This document shows positions 8,205 to 15,490 of a stretch of 23,952 nucleotides of DNA, piece after piece. The notes beneath the pieces are model-generated. The model did no database searches, was not told where the DNA came from, and saw only the letters and a list, made by a program, of their open reading frames with translations. The stretch's first letter is position 1, and every line of letters begins with the position of its first letter. The translations under genes and the position numbers were made by a program. This DNA comes from CAILHX01 sp964511385 (GTDB lineage: Bacteria; Pseudomonadota; Gammaproteobacteria; Burkholderiales; Methylophilaceae), in assembly GCA_964511385.1 (NCBI GenBank), contig CAZEFE010000014.1, forward strand, positions 1 to 23,952. Direction: 5' to 3'.

Positions 8205-9620
8205 TACACGCGCCTTCACGGTTTTTCCCTTGATCTTGCCCGCCGACAATTTGCGTACGGCTTCACGGGCGATGTCGCGGGCAACGGCAACGTAGGTGAC
8301 CTGATCCAGCACCGTGATTTTACCGACCTGCTCGCGTGTCAGCCCGGCTTCGCCCGCCAATGCGCCCATCACGTCGCCAGGGCGGATTTTTTCCTTGCGC
8401 CCACCGAGGATTTGCAGCGTCATCATCGGCGGCACCAGCGGGGCGTTGTTGCCGCTTTGCAGCGAGCCCAGCGCATGCCATTCCAGCTCGCTGCCCAGCA
8501 TCACGCTGATGGTGTTGGCACGGCGCATCTCGGCCGGGCTGCACAGGCTGAACGCCCAACCATCCTCATCACCGCGGCCGGTGCGGCCGATACGGTGGAT
8601 ATAGACTTCCGGGTCGGGGGTGACGTCCACGTTGATGACTGCTTCAAGTTGCGCAATATCCAGCCCGCGTGCCGCGACATCGGTGGCGACCAGCACCGAG
8701 CAGCTGCGGTTGGCAAACTGGATCAGCACCTGGTCGCGCTCGCGCTGTTCCAGATCGCCGTTCAGGGTCAGCGCGTGGATGCCATGCGCCTGCAATAGCT
8801 CCTGCAAATCGCGGCATTGCTGCTTGGTGTTACAGAACGCCAGCGTGCTCACCGGACGGTAGTGCCGGAGCAAGGTGACCACGGCCTGCAGGCGCTCGGC
8901 GTGCTTGATTTCGTAAAAGCGCTGGCGAATCTTGCCGCTTTCGTGTTGCTCCGGCAGCTTGACCTCCTGCGGTTTGCGCAGGAACTGGCGCGCCAGTTTG
9001 GCGATGCCTTCGGGATAGGTGGCCGAAAACAGCAGGGTCTGGCGTTCCGTCGGGCAGTGCGCCGCGACGTAGGCGATGTCTTCGTAAAACCCCATGTCCA
9101 GCATGCGATCGGCTTCATCCAGCACCAGCGTGTTGAGCGCGTCCAAGTCCAGGCTGTTGCGTTGCAGGTGGTCCATGATGCGTCCCGGCGTGCCGACCAC
9201 GATATGCGCGCCATGCTCCAGGCTGGCCCGTTGCGGGCGCATGGTGCTGCCGCCACACAGCGTCAGGATCTTGATGTTGTCCTCAAACCGCGCCAGGCGG
9301 CGGATTTCCTGCGTGACCTGGTCAGCCAGTTCGCGGGTTGGGCACAGCACCATGGCTTGCACCACCAGGCGGCGTGGATTGAGCCGGGTCAGCAGCGGCA
9401 GCCCGAATGCCGCCGTTTTGCCGCTACCGGTTTTTGCCTGCGCAATCAGGTCGTGCCCGGCCAGTGCAAGCGGCAGGCTGGCTGCCTGGATCGGCGTCAT
9501 GGCCAAGTATCCGAGCTGCTGCAGGTTTGCCAGCATGCCGGGTGACAGCGGTAGTTCGGTAAAAGGGTGTCCGGCAGCATGGGCTGCGGGGGTGCGGGTG
9601 GTTGGGTTGATTTCAGCCAT
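8193..9620 (-). CDS. dbpA: ATP-dependent RNA helicase DbpA
   Basis: This is a DEAD-box RNA helicase of the DbpA type, which remodels 23S rRNA during assembly of the large ribosomal subunit. Motifs in order, numbered from the ATG at 9620, are: a Q-motif region, AKTGSGKT (about 62-69), PTRELA, GTPGR, DEAD (168-171), SAT (199-201), ARGLD and HRIGRTGR (342-349). The C-terminal ~75 residues, beginning LQILGGRKEKIRPGDVMGAL, match the specific RNA-binding domain that directs DbpA to hairpin 92 of 23S rRNA. A TTG six bases further upstream is in frame, but the ATG is preferred. It lies 66 bp downstream of narL on the same strand, so read-through from narXL is possible. It converges on the peptidase gene with a 12-bp overlap. 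Confidence 0.94.
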   Translation of the reverse strand: MAEINPTTRTPAAHAAGHPFTELPLSPGMLANLQQLGYLAMTPIQAASLPLALAGHDLIAQAKTGSGKTAAFGLPLLTRLNPRRLVVQAMVLCPTRELADQVTQEIRRLARFEDNIKILTLCGGSTMRPQRASLEHGAHIVVGTPGRIMDHLQRNSLDLDALNTLVLDEADRMLDMGFYEDIAYVAAHCPTERQTLLFSATYPEGIAKLARQFLRKPQEVKLPEQHESGKIRQRFYEIKHAERLQAVVTLLRHYRPVSTLAFCNTKQQCRDLQELLQAHGIHALTLNGDLEQRERDQVLIQFANRSCSVLVATDVAARGLDIAQLEAVINVDVTPDPEVYIHRIGRTGRGDEDGWAFSLCSPAEMRRANTISVMLGSELEWHALGSLQSGNNAPLVPPMMTLQILGGRKEKIRPGDVMGALAGEAGLTREQVGKITVLDQVTYVAVARDIAREAVRKLSAGKIKGKTVKARVLGD

Positions 9621-9652
9621 GCGCAATTATCCGTTTTGTGGTGTGGCGTGTC

Positions 9653-9684
9653 TGCAACATTTTGTAAGCATGTTGTGCATGCAC
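9653..9684. terminator. Structured narL-dbpA spacer, possible weak terminator
   Basis: The short gap after the narL stop holds a hairpin-capable repeat, CAACAT (9655-9660) and ATGTTG (9670-9675) with a nine-base loop. It also holds an overlapping perfect 10-bp palindrome GTGCATGCAC (9675-9684). The stem is short and has no T-run in the narL direction, so it is not a convincing intrinsic terminator. It could instead be an attenuator or a regulatory site between narXL and dbpA. The structure is seen; any function is a guess. Confidence 0.25.
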
Positions 9685-9686
9685 GG

Positions 9687-10343
9687 CTACTTTTCGGCCA
9701 CCAGCCCATGCTCCACGGCATATACCGCTGCCTGTACCCGGCTGGCCAGATTGAGCTTGCGCAATATCCCCTGCACGTGGATCTTGACCGTGGATTCCGC
9801 CAGGTTGAGTTCCCGCGCGATTTCCTTGTTGCTGGCGCCGCGCGCCAGCAACACAATGGTTTCCCGTTCACGCGGCGAGAGTTTGTTGGTGTCCGGCGCC
9901 GGGGAAGTACCCTTGGACGGGCTGCGCATGGCGTCTGCCAGCTTGCCTGCCATTTGCGGCGACATGACGGATTCTCCATTCGCCGCGCGGCGAATGGAAT
10001 CGAGCAGGAACTCGGTATCGATATTTTTCAGCAGGTAGCCGCGCGCGCCGATGCGCAGCGCTTCCAGCAGGTCCTCGGCATCTTCCGACACGGTAAGCAT
10101 GACGATCTGTGCCTGCGGGGCTTCTTCGCGTAGCAGCGGGATCGCTTCCAGTCCGCTGGTGCCGGGCATGTGCAGATCCTGCAGGATGACATCCGGCTGG
10201 AGTTTCTTGGCCAGTTTGATGCCCTCCAGGGCATCGCCGGCTTCGCCCACCACCGCAAAGTTGTCCTGACGCTGCAATACCAGCCGGATGCCGCTGCGGA
10301 ACAGGGTATGGTCGTCAATGATCAGTACTCGGATGGGTTTCAT
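9687..10343 (-). CDS. narL: Nitrate/nitrite response regulator NarL
   Basis: This 218-residue two-component regulator has a receiver domain and a LuxR/NarL-type helix-turn-helix. The acidic pocket is D10-D11, the phospho-acceptor is D56 (VILQDLHMPG) and the conserved lysine is K106 (YLLKNID). The DNA-binding domain spans about 154-212, with LSPRERE and the recognition-helix region SNKEIARELNLAESTVKIHV. Its ATG lies inside the last codons of narX, overlapping by 29 bp in another frame, which implies translational coupling with its cognate kinase. By family it activates nitrate reductase operons in response to nitrate. The narK1KGH operon about 2 kb away is the obvious target. The closely related name NarP cannot be excluded, but pairing with a P-box NarX favours NarL. 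Confidence 0.9.
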   Translation of the reverse strand: MKPIRVLIIDDHTLFRSGIRLVLQRQDNFAVVGEAGDALEGIKLAKKLQPDVILQDLHMPGTSGLEAIPLLREEAPQAQIVMLTVSEDAEDLLEALRIGARGYLLKNIDTEFLLDSIRRAANGESVMSPQMAGKLADAMRSPSKGTSPAPDTNKLSPRERETIVLLARGASNKEIARELNLAESTVKIHVQGILRKLNLASRVQAAVYAVEHGLVAEK

Positions 10344-12264
10344 GCTGCAGTCTTTCTTTGGTTTCGGGAGGCAGTATCAGGCAAATGCGGGTGCCTTGGC
10401 CGGGAGCGGATTCCAGCGTGAACTCGGCGCCAATGCGATGCGCTCGCTCGCGCATGATGTGCAGGCCGACATGGGTGGCGCCGGCGTCCTGCGCGGCGTC
10501 AAAGCCGGCCCCGTTGTCGTTGATGGTGATGCTGGGTCGCCCTTCGCTACACAGTTCCACGTCAACATGGCTGGCATGGGCGTGCTTGCGGATGTTGGAG
10601 AGCGCTTCCTGCACGATGTGCATCACCTGCAGCACTTGTTCCGGCAGCAGTTCCGGCGTTTTGCCGCGCTGGGAATAGCCGGTTTCGACGCCGGTCTGGT
10701 CTTCGAACTTTTCCAGGGTGTTGCGCAATGCGGCGTCGAGGTCGGTGCCGCCGATGCGGGTACGGAAATGCACCAGCAACTCGCGCACATCGTCGTAGCT
10801 TTCCTGCACGCCTTCTCGAATCTGCTCCAGGCTTTGCAGTGCTTCGGCCGTGTGGTTGTTTTTCAGGTCCTGATGCAGCAGCTGTACCTGGATGTTAAGG
10901 AAAGCGAGCGATTGGGCAATGCTGTCGTGCAACTCCTGCGCCAGCAGGTTGCGCTCTTCCGAAACCGCCATTTCCCGCTCACGCGCTACCAGGCGCTGGT
11001 TTTCGATGGCGATGCCCAGGTGCAAACCGACGGATTCCAGCAGCCGTACTTCCGCCGGCGGCAGGATGCGGACATTGTCGAAGAACAGGTTGAGCATGCC
11101 GAGGATGCGCTGGTTGGAGCGGATGGGGATGGCTGCCACGGCACGGAAGCCATCCTTGCTGCAAGCCTGTAACAAAGGCGGCGATGAAGGCAGGGTAAAG
11201 TCGGAACTGACTGCAATGCCGTCGCGAGCCACTTCGCCGCAGATGCAACTGCCGACGGCGAGGTAGGTTTCGTCAGCGAGAAACGATGCCGAGACCCCAT
11301 GGGCAGCCACGACCTGCAATTGCTCGCCCTTGGGGTCGGTCAACCGTATCACGCCGCCGCGGGAGCCGATCAGGGCGATCATCTTCACCAGTACGCTGTC
11401 GCATAACGGCTCGGTAGCCGTGGTGGAGTTAAGGAATGACGCCACCTCGTACAGCGCGCCAAGTTCGCGGTTCTTGACCTCGACGCTGCGGGTTTTTGCG
11501 GCGACGCGCTGCTCCAGCGTGGCGTAAATGTTCTGCAGCTTTTCTGCCATCTGGTTGAAACCCTGCGCCAGTTCGCCCAGTTCATCCTTGCTGGTGACCG
11601 GCAGACGCACGCTGAAATCGGCCTTGCCCATGCTTTGCAGCCCCTGCTTGAGCCGCAGCACCGGACGCACCAGCAATAACGAAAAAATGTAATCCAGCAG
11701 GATGGTACCAACCAGCGCCAGGCTGATCAGCGTGACCTGCAGGATGCGCAGCAGAGTGGTAGTGCGGGCATTGCTTCGTTCTACCATGGCGACCAGGTCG
11801 TTGACCCCGGCTACATAGTGTTCCAGTACTGGACGGTATTCGTCCAGCAGCCGGCTTTGTTCCGTTTTCTGACGCATTTCCAGAATGCGCTGGATGCGCG
11901 GTTTCATGCTGGTGTGCCAGGTCTGCTGCAAATGCAGCATCTGCGCAGTCACCGCAGCTTCATCGGGGAGCGACAACGGTCGCTGGGGATTGCCGTGCTC
12001 CAGTTCGATCAGCGTGTTTTCGAACAGGCTGATTTCCTGGGCGATGACCTGCCGGGATTGCAAGCTGGGATTCTGGATGTGCTGCGCCAGCAGAAAGGCG
12101 ATGCGATAGGAACGCATGCGTTCGCGCCCGGCATCGTTAATCGCTGCCGCGCTGCCTTCCAGCCGCCAGGAAACGAACAGGGTGGAGCCGATGGCGACCA
12201 GCGCTACCAGGAAATAGGAAACCAGCAACCCGGTGATTTTTTTGCGTAGCGATAATTCAAGCAT
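10315..12264 (-). CDS. narX: Nitrate/nitrite sensor histidine kinase NarX
   Basis: This 649-residue membrane sensor phosphorylates NarL when nitrate is bound. TM1 is at about 10-33, followed by a periplasmic sensor with the nitrate-binding P-box at about 41-57 (AINDAGRERMRSYRIAF). TM2 is at about 173-199, then a HAMP linker (200-250), then a GAF-like central region (about 270-425) with a CICGE cysteine pair near 340-342. Next come the HisKA_3 dimerisation helix with phospho-acceptor H446 (AQELHDSIAQSLAF) and the ATPase domain with N557 (EALSNIRKHAHA), DNGAGF (583-588) and GLHIMRERA. This is the NarX/NarQ architecture. Overlap with narL marks a two-gene operon. The ribosome site is weak (TAAGATG). 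No catalytic residue is missing. Confidence 0.93.
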   Translation of the reverse strand: MLELSLRKKITGLLVSYFLVALVAIGSTLFVSWRLEGSAAAINDAGRERMRSYRIAFLLAQHIQNPSLQSRQVIAQEISLFENTLIELEHGNPQRPLSLPDEAAVTAQMLHLQQTWHTSMKPRIQRILEMRQKTEQSRLLDEYRPVLEHYVAGVNDLVAMVERSNARTTTLLRILQVTLISLALVGTILLDYIFSLLLVRPVLRLKQGLQSMGKADFSVRLPVTSKDELGELAQGFNQMAEKLQNIYATLEQRVAAKTRSVEVKNRELGALYEVASFLNSTTATEPLCDSVLVKMIALIGSRGGVIRLTDPKGEQLQVVAAHGVSASFLADETYLAVGSCICGEVARDGIAVSSDFTLPSSPPLLQACSKDGFRAVAAIPIRSNQRILGMLNLFFDNVRILPPAEVRLLESVGLHLGIAIENQRLVAREREMAVSEERNLLAQELHDSIAQSLAFLNIQVQLLHQDLKNNHTAEALQSLEQIREGVQESYDDVRELLVHFRTRIGGTDLDAALRNTLEKFEDQTGVETGYSQRGKTPELLPEQVLQVMHIVQEALSNIRKHAHASHVDVELCSEGRPSITINDNGAGFDAAQDAGATHVGLHIMRERAHRIGAEFTLESAPGQGTRICLILPPETKERLQHETHPSTDH

Positions 12265-12273
12265 GTTTACATC

Positions 12274-12302
12274 TTAACTGAGCATGGCAAGCTCTGTGTT
12301 AT
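12274..12302 (+). promoter_or_regulatory. Possible sigma-70 promoter for the HIT-family gene
   Basis: A TTAACT box (12274-12279) and a TGTTAT box (12297-12302) are separated by 17 bp, each matching four of six consensus positions. They lie 36 bp upstream of the HIT-gene ATG within the 74-bp divergent gap to narX. The spacing is ideal but the boxes are weak. Confidence 0.35.
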
Positions 12303-12338
12303 CTGACAAAATATGCCGTTGCATTCAAGGAAACAGAA

Positions 12339-12740
12339 ATGGCCTGTGAACTATGTAAAGACGCTGGTGAGGTGGTGTTGTGGCGCAACGAGCTGTGCCG
12401 GGTGATTCGCGTGGATGACGCGGCTTATCCGGGATTCTGTCGCGTGGTTCTGAATCGCCATGTCAAGGAGATGACGGATCTGGACGCAAGCGAGCGCTCG
12501 CAATTGATGGTGGTGGTGTTTGCCGTGGAGGCGGCGGTGCGCGAAGTGGTGCAGCCGGATAAGATCAATCTGGCCAGCTTCGGCAATGTGGTACCTCATC
12601 TGCACTGGCATGTGATACCGCGCTTTGTTGACGACAAGCACTTTCCCAACGCGATCTGGGGCGAGGCCAGGCGCGAAGGCCGGCAACGGCAAGTGGACTG
12701 GGAATGCTTGCGGCAGGTCATTTGCCGCTTGCTGGCTTAA
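12339..12740 (+). CDS. HIT-family (histidine triad) nucleotide-binding protein
   Basis: This 133-residue protein of the histidine-triad superfamily would be a small cytoplasmic nucleotide hydrolase or transferase. The active-site triad is H87-x-H89-x-H91 in VVPHLHWHVIPRF. An N-terminal CELC pair (C3, C6) resembles the zinc-binding cysteines of some HIT proteins. The actual substrate cannot be read from sequence. AAGGA lies seven bases before the ATG. The gene is divergent from narX and converges with the ferredoxin gene, sharing a TTAA in which both stop codons overlap. The stop lies in the loop of a perfect inverted repeat, so the last residues (RLLA) are encoded by a palindrome arm. Confidence 0.9.
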   Translation: MACELCKDAGEVVLWRNELCRVIRVDDAAYPGFCRVVLNRHVKEMTDLDASERSQLMVVVFAVEAAVREVVQPDKINLASFGNVVPHLHWHVIPRFVDDKHFPNAIWGEARREGRQRQVDWECLRQVICRLLA

Positions 12741-12751
12741 ACCAGCAAGCG
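12726..12751. terminator. Perfect 10-bp-stem palindrome shared by two convergent gene ends
   Basis: CGCTTGCTGG (12726-12735) and CCAGCAAGCG (12742-12751) form a perfect stem around the six-base loop CTTAAA. The loop holds both stop codons: TAA of the HIT gene at 12738-12740, and TAA of the ferredoxin gene on the minus strand at 12737-12739. Position suggests a bidirectional terminator or 3'-end stabiliser. A classical T-run is absent on both sides, so simple intrinsic termination is uncertain. Confidence 0.6.
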
Positions 12752-13045
12752 TTCGACCACTTTGCCGTTGATCAGGTGGGCGTCGATGATTTCGTCCACA
12801 TCGTTTTCATCGATGAAGGTGTACCACACCGCCTCCGGGTACACCACCATCAGCGGACCTTCGCCGCAGCGGTCGAAACATCCGGCGCGGTTGATGCGGA
12901 TTTTGCCCTTGCCGTTCAAATCAAGCTTTTTGATGCGAGCTTTCATGTAGTCGAACATGGCTTCGGAGCCGTGGTCGGTACAGCAGGCAGCGCCGTCGTC
13001 GCGCCGGTTCAGGCAGAAAAACACGTGATGTTGGAAGTGGCTCAT
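12737..13045 (-). CDS. Thioredoxin-like [2Fe-2S] ferredoxin
   Basis: This 102-residue protein has the cysteine layout of thioredoxin-fold [2Fe-2S] ferredoxins related to NuoE (COG3411 type): C11, C21/C22, C56 and C60, the last pair as GCFDRC followed by GEGPLMVVYP. Such proteins carry electrons, but the partner here is unknown. A longer open frame extends upstream to 13195, but that extension lies inside the TonB-like gene and has no ferredoxin character. The start was set at the ATG before SHFQHHVFF, ten bases after the TonB-like stop. The ribosome site is weak. It is the last gene of the mpl operon and ends inside the shared palindrome; its C-terminus reads RLLV. Confidence 0.88.
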   Translation of the reverse strand: MSHFQHHVFFCLNRRDDGAACCTDHGSEAMFDYMKARIKKLDLNGKGKIRINRAGCFDRCGEGPLMVVYPEAVWYTFIDENDVDEIIDAHLINGKVVERLLV

Positions 13046-13055
13046 AAAACGCTCG

Positions 13056-14003
13056 CTAAAAAGAAGACCCCAGCGTATCTTCGCGGGTGAAAGTCCAGGT
13101 ACGGGTGATTCCCAGGATATCGGTATCCTTGCGGATGTTATCGGGGAATGGCGCGTAAGGTGCCCCCAACTCCACGATGCGCCTGGCGGCGTCATCCAGT
13201 ATCTTGAAGCCGGAACTCTTGTTGATTTCGATGCTTTCCACGCTGCCGTCGGCGCGGATGGATACGGTCATGCGCAATTGGCCATACAGTTTCTGTGCCT
13301 TGGCTTCTTCCGGGTAATTGAGATTGCCGATTTTTTCCACTTTCTGGCGCCAGCCTTCCACATAAAAGGCGAAACGGTCTTCCTGCGCGCGGGCGCCAAC
13401 AAATCTGCGCCAGGGGCGTTCCTGATAGGCCTTTTGTTCCTTGGCCAGTTCGGCTTCCAGCCGCGAGGCTTCGTCCAGGCTTCTGGCCGCCATTTCGCGC
13501 ACATTCAGCTGCAGCGGCGTGCTGCGGGGCGGGGTGGCCGCTTTTGTGGTTTGTTCGGTAGGTGTGGCGTTGATTTGCGTGATGACCTGCTGCACCTTGT
13601 GCTCCAGCTGTTTCACCAGCTCCTGCTTCTGCTCCAGCGTGACCTGCGGTTTGCTGGCAACGGACTGATGCTGTTGTTCATGGCTGATGGTTGGCGTGGC
13701 CGAGACGCCAATGGCGCGGTCGCGCGGCTGTGTTTTGGGCACCGGCAGCGGCGATTTTGCGCGCTGCTTGTCGTCGGTGTTGCCGCCACGGTCAAGGTTG
13801 GCTTGAGCCAGTACATCGGCTTTTTGCGGTGCGGTTTCCGTCTTGGCGTTGACCAGCACCACATCCAGGGCGGGCAGGGTGGCTTTGACGACGTTGGGCT
13901 TGGGTGCGTTGAACCTGACGGTGTCGATGACGGCGATGTGTAGCAGCAGCGAAACGACCAGCATCGTCCTCAATAGAGAGGAGGAGTAAACATCAGGCTT
14001 CAA
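13056..14003 (-). CDS. TonB-family protein (energy transducer-like)
   Basis: This 315-residue protein has an N-terminal membrane anchor (about 14-27), a long hydrophilic periplasmic stretch with coiled-coil-like segments (about 121-145 and 170-195), and a C-terminal TonB-like domain (about 218-305). That domain includes YPEEAKAQKLYGQLRMTVSI, the IRADGSV turn and INKSSGFKILDDAARRIVE. It lacks the Pro-Glu/Pro-Lys repeats of classical TonB, and no exbB or exbD is nearby. It may be an accessory TonB or a structural cell-envelope protein. The proposed start is TTG at 14003. It overlaps the mpl TGA (TTGA) and has AGAGG eight bases upstream. The alternative ATG at 13964 would leave only the membrane segment at the extreme N-terminus. 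Confidence 0.8.
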   Translation of the reverse strand: MKPDVYSSSLLRTMLVVSLLLHIAVIDTVRFNAPKPNVVKATLPALDVVLVNAKTETAPQKADVLAQANLDRGGNTDDKQRAKSPLPVPKTQPRDRAIGVSATPTISHEQQHQSVASKPQVTLEQKQELVKQLEHKVQQVITQINATPTEQTTKAATPPRSTPLQLNVREMAARSLDEASRLEAELAKEQKAYQERPWRRFVGARAQEDRFAFYVEGWRQKVEKIGNLNYPEEAKAQKLYGQLRMTVSIRADGSVESIEINKSSGFKILDDAARRIVELGAPYAPFPDNIRKDTDILGITRTWTFTREDTLGSSF

Positions 14004-15340
14004 GTCGCCAGCCTCTTCAGTAGTTTGTCATGAATGCCGCCGAAACCGCCGTTGCTCATCACCAGGATATGGTCGCCGCCGCTCGCCTGCGTGGCGATGG
14101 CCTGGATCATGGTGTCCAGGTCGTCGAACGTGGCGGCTTTGTCACCCAGCGGGTGCAGGGTGGTCGCAACATCCCAGCCCAGATTGGCGGCGTAGCAGAA
14201 GGTCAGGTCGGCTTCCGTCAGGCTACCCGGCAGCGCATCCTTGACGGCACCCAGTTTCATGGTGTTGGAGCGCGGTTCCAGCACGGCGAGGATGCGCGCA
14301 CCGCCCACTTTGGCGCGCAGGCCGCTGATGGTGGTGGCGATGGCGGTAGGATGATGCGCGAAATCGTCATAGACGGTGATGTTGTTGACGATGCCGCGCA
14401 CTTCCATGCGCCGCTTCACGTTCTGGAATTGCCCCAGCGCGGCGATGCTGATTTCCGGCGTCACTCCGACATGCCGTGCTGCCGCAATCGTAGCCAGCGC
14501 GTTCATGCGGTTGTGGGCGCCGAGCAGCTCCCATTGCACGCGCCCTTGCAACTGGCCGTTGAGCAATACGCTGAAGTCGCCGTTGGCGTCCACGTCTGCG
14601 GCCTGCCAGTCGGTACCGAACCGCTCAACCGGGGTCCAGCAGCCGCGTTGCAGGACGCGGTCCAGACTCGCTTCCTGGCCATTGCTGACGATCAGTCCTG
14701 TGCCCGGCACGGTGCGCACCAAGTGGTGGAACTGGGTTTCGATGGCGGCAAGGTCGGCAAAAATGTCGGCGTGGTCGAACTCCAGGTTGTTCAGGACGGC
14801 GGTGCGCGGATGGTAATGCACGAATTTGGAGCGTTTGTCGAAAAAGGCGGTGTCGTACTCGTCGGCCTCGATGACAAAAAAGGGCGTTTCTCCCAACCGT
14901 GCGGAAATGCCGAAATTCTGTGGCACGCCGCCAATCAGAAACCCCGGTTTCATGTTGGCATATTCCAGCACCCAGGCCAGCATGGAGCTGGTGGTGGTTT
15001 TGCCGTGCGTGCCCGCCACGGCCAGCACCCACTTGTCGCGCAGCACATGTTCGGCCAGCCATTGCGGGCCGGAGATGTACGGTAGTCCGCGATTCAGGAT
15101 TTCCTCCATCAGCGGGTTGCCGCGCGAAACGACGTTGCCGATGACAAACATATCCGCGCCGATGTCGGCCTGCGAAGGGTCGAAGCCTTCGATCAGGGCA
15201 ATGCCTTGCGCCTCCAGCTGGGTGCTCATGGGCGGGTAGACGTTGGCGTCGCAGCCTGTGACCTTGTGCCCGGATTGTTGTGCCAGAGCGGCGATGCCAC
15301 CCATGAAGGTGCCGCAGATACCGAGAATATGAATGTGCAT
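14000..15340 (-). CDS. mpl: UDP-N-acetylmuramate:L-alanyl-gamma-D-glutamyl-meso-diaminopimelate ligase Mpl
   Basis: Mpl attaches the recycled murein tripeptide to UDP-MurNAc, using ATP, in peptidoglycan recycling. The 446-residue protein has the Mur-ligase plan. An N-terminal nucleotide-sugar domain starts MHIHILGICGTFMGG. The ATP P-loop is AVAGTHGKTTTSSM (G110-T116). The central domain has VIEADEYDTAFFDKRSKFVHY, typical of Mpl rather than MurC, and NLEFDHADIF. The C-terminal domain contains DDFAHHPTAI and EPRSNTMKLG. Length is close to the E. coli enzyme (~457). The ribosome site before the ATG is weak. It heads an apparent operon with the TonB-like and ferredoxin genes, overlapping the former. 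The 150-bp gap on its 5' side is shared with the divergent EAL-HDOD genes. Confidence 0.95.
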   Translation of the reverse strand: MHIHILGICGTFMGGIAALAQQSGHKVTGCDANVYPPMSTQLEAQGIALIEGFDPSQADIGADMFVIGNVVSRGNPLMEEILNRGLPYISGPQWLAEHVLRDKWVLAVAGTHGKTTTSSMLAWVLEYANMKPGFLIGGVPQNFGISARLGETPFFVIEADEYDTAFFDKRSKFVHYHPRTAVLNNLEFDHADIFADLAAIETQFHHLVRTVPGTGLIVSNGQEASLDRVLQRGCWTPVERFGTDWQAADVDANGDFSVLLNGQLQGRVQWELLGAHNRMNALATIAAARHVGVTPEISIAALGQFQNVKRRMEVRGIVNNITVYDDFAHHPTAIATTISGLRAKVGGARILAVLEPRSNTMKLGAVKDALPGSLTEADLTFCYAANLGWDVATTLHPLGDKAATFDDLDTMIQAIATQASGGDHILVMSNGGFGGIHDKLLKRLAT

Positions 15341-15422
15341 GTGAGTCGGGGTTATGCCCTGTGGCGTATCCGGTCAAGCCGGCCGGATGCTCAAAAAGGG
15401 TGCAAATTAGTAGTGATGCGTT

Positions 15423-15452
15423 ATGATAGAGCAGTTTAGAAGTGTCGGACAA
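15423..15452 (-). promoter_or_regulatory. mpl: Probable sigma-70 promoter for mpl
   Basis: Read on the minus strand, TTGTCC (15447-15452) and TATCAT (15423-15428) are separated by 18 bp. The -10 box matches five of six consensus bases and the -35 box four of six. The 5' untranslated region to the mpl ATG would be about 75 bases. On the plus strand the same place reads TATGAT (15422-15427), which could serve the EAL-HDOD genes, but I see no -35 box for it. Confidence 0.42.
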
Positions 15453-15490
15453 TTGAGCGCTGCGAAAAAACAGGGTAACCTCCACTCAAT

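Noticed and set aside
13046..13195. N-terminal extension of the ferredoxin frame
   Set aside because: The extra 50 codons overlap the TonB-like gene and contain no ferredoxin features; the ATG at 13045 fits family length.
15368..15388. ATCCGG...CCGGAT hairpin between mpl and the EAL-HDOD gene
   Set aside because: The stem is six bases with a nine-base loop and no T-run; it lies in the mpl leader and is not strong enough to call a terminator or riboswitch.
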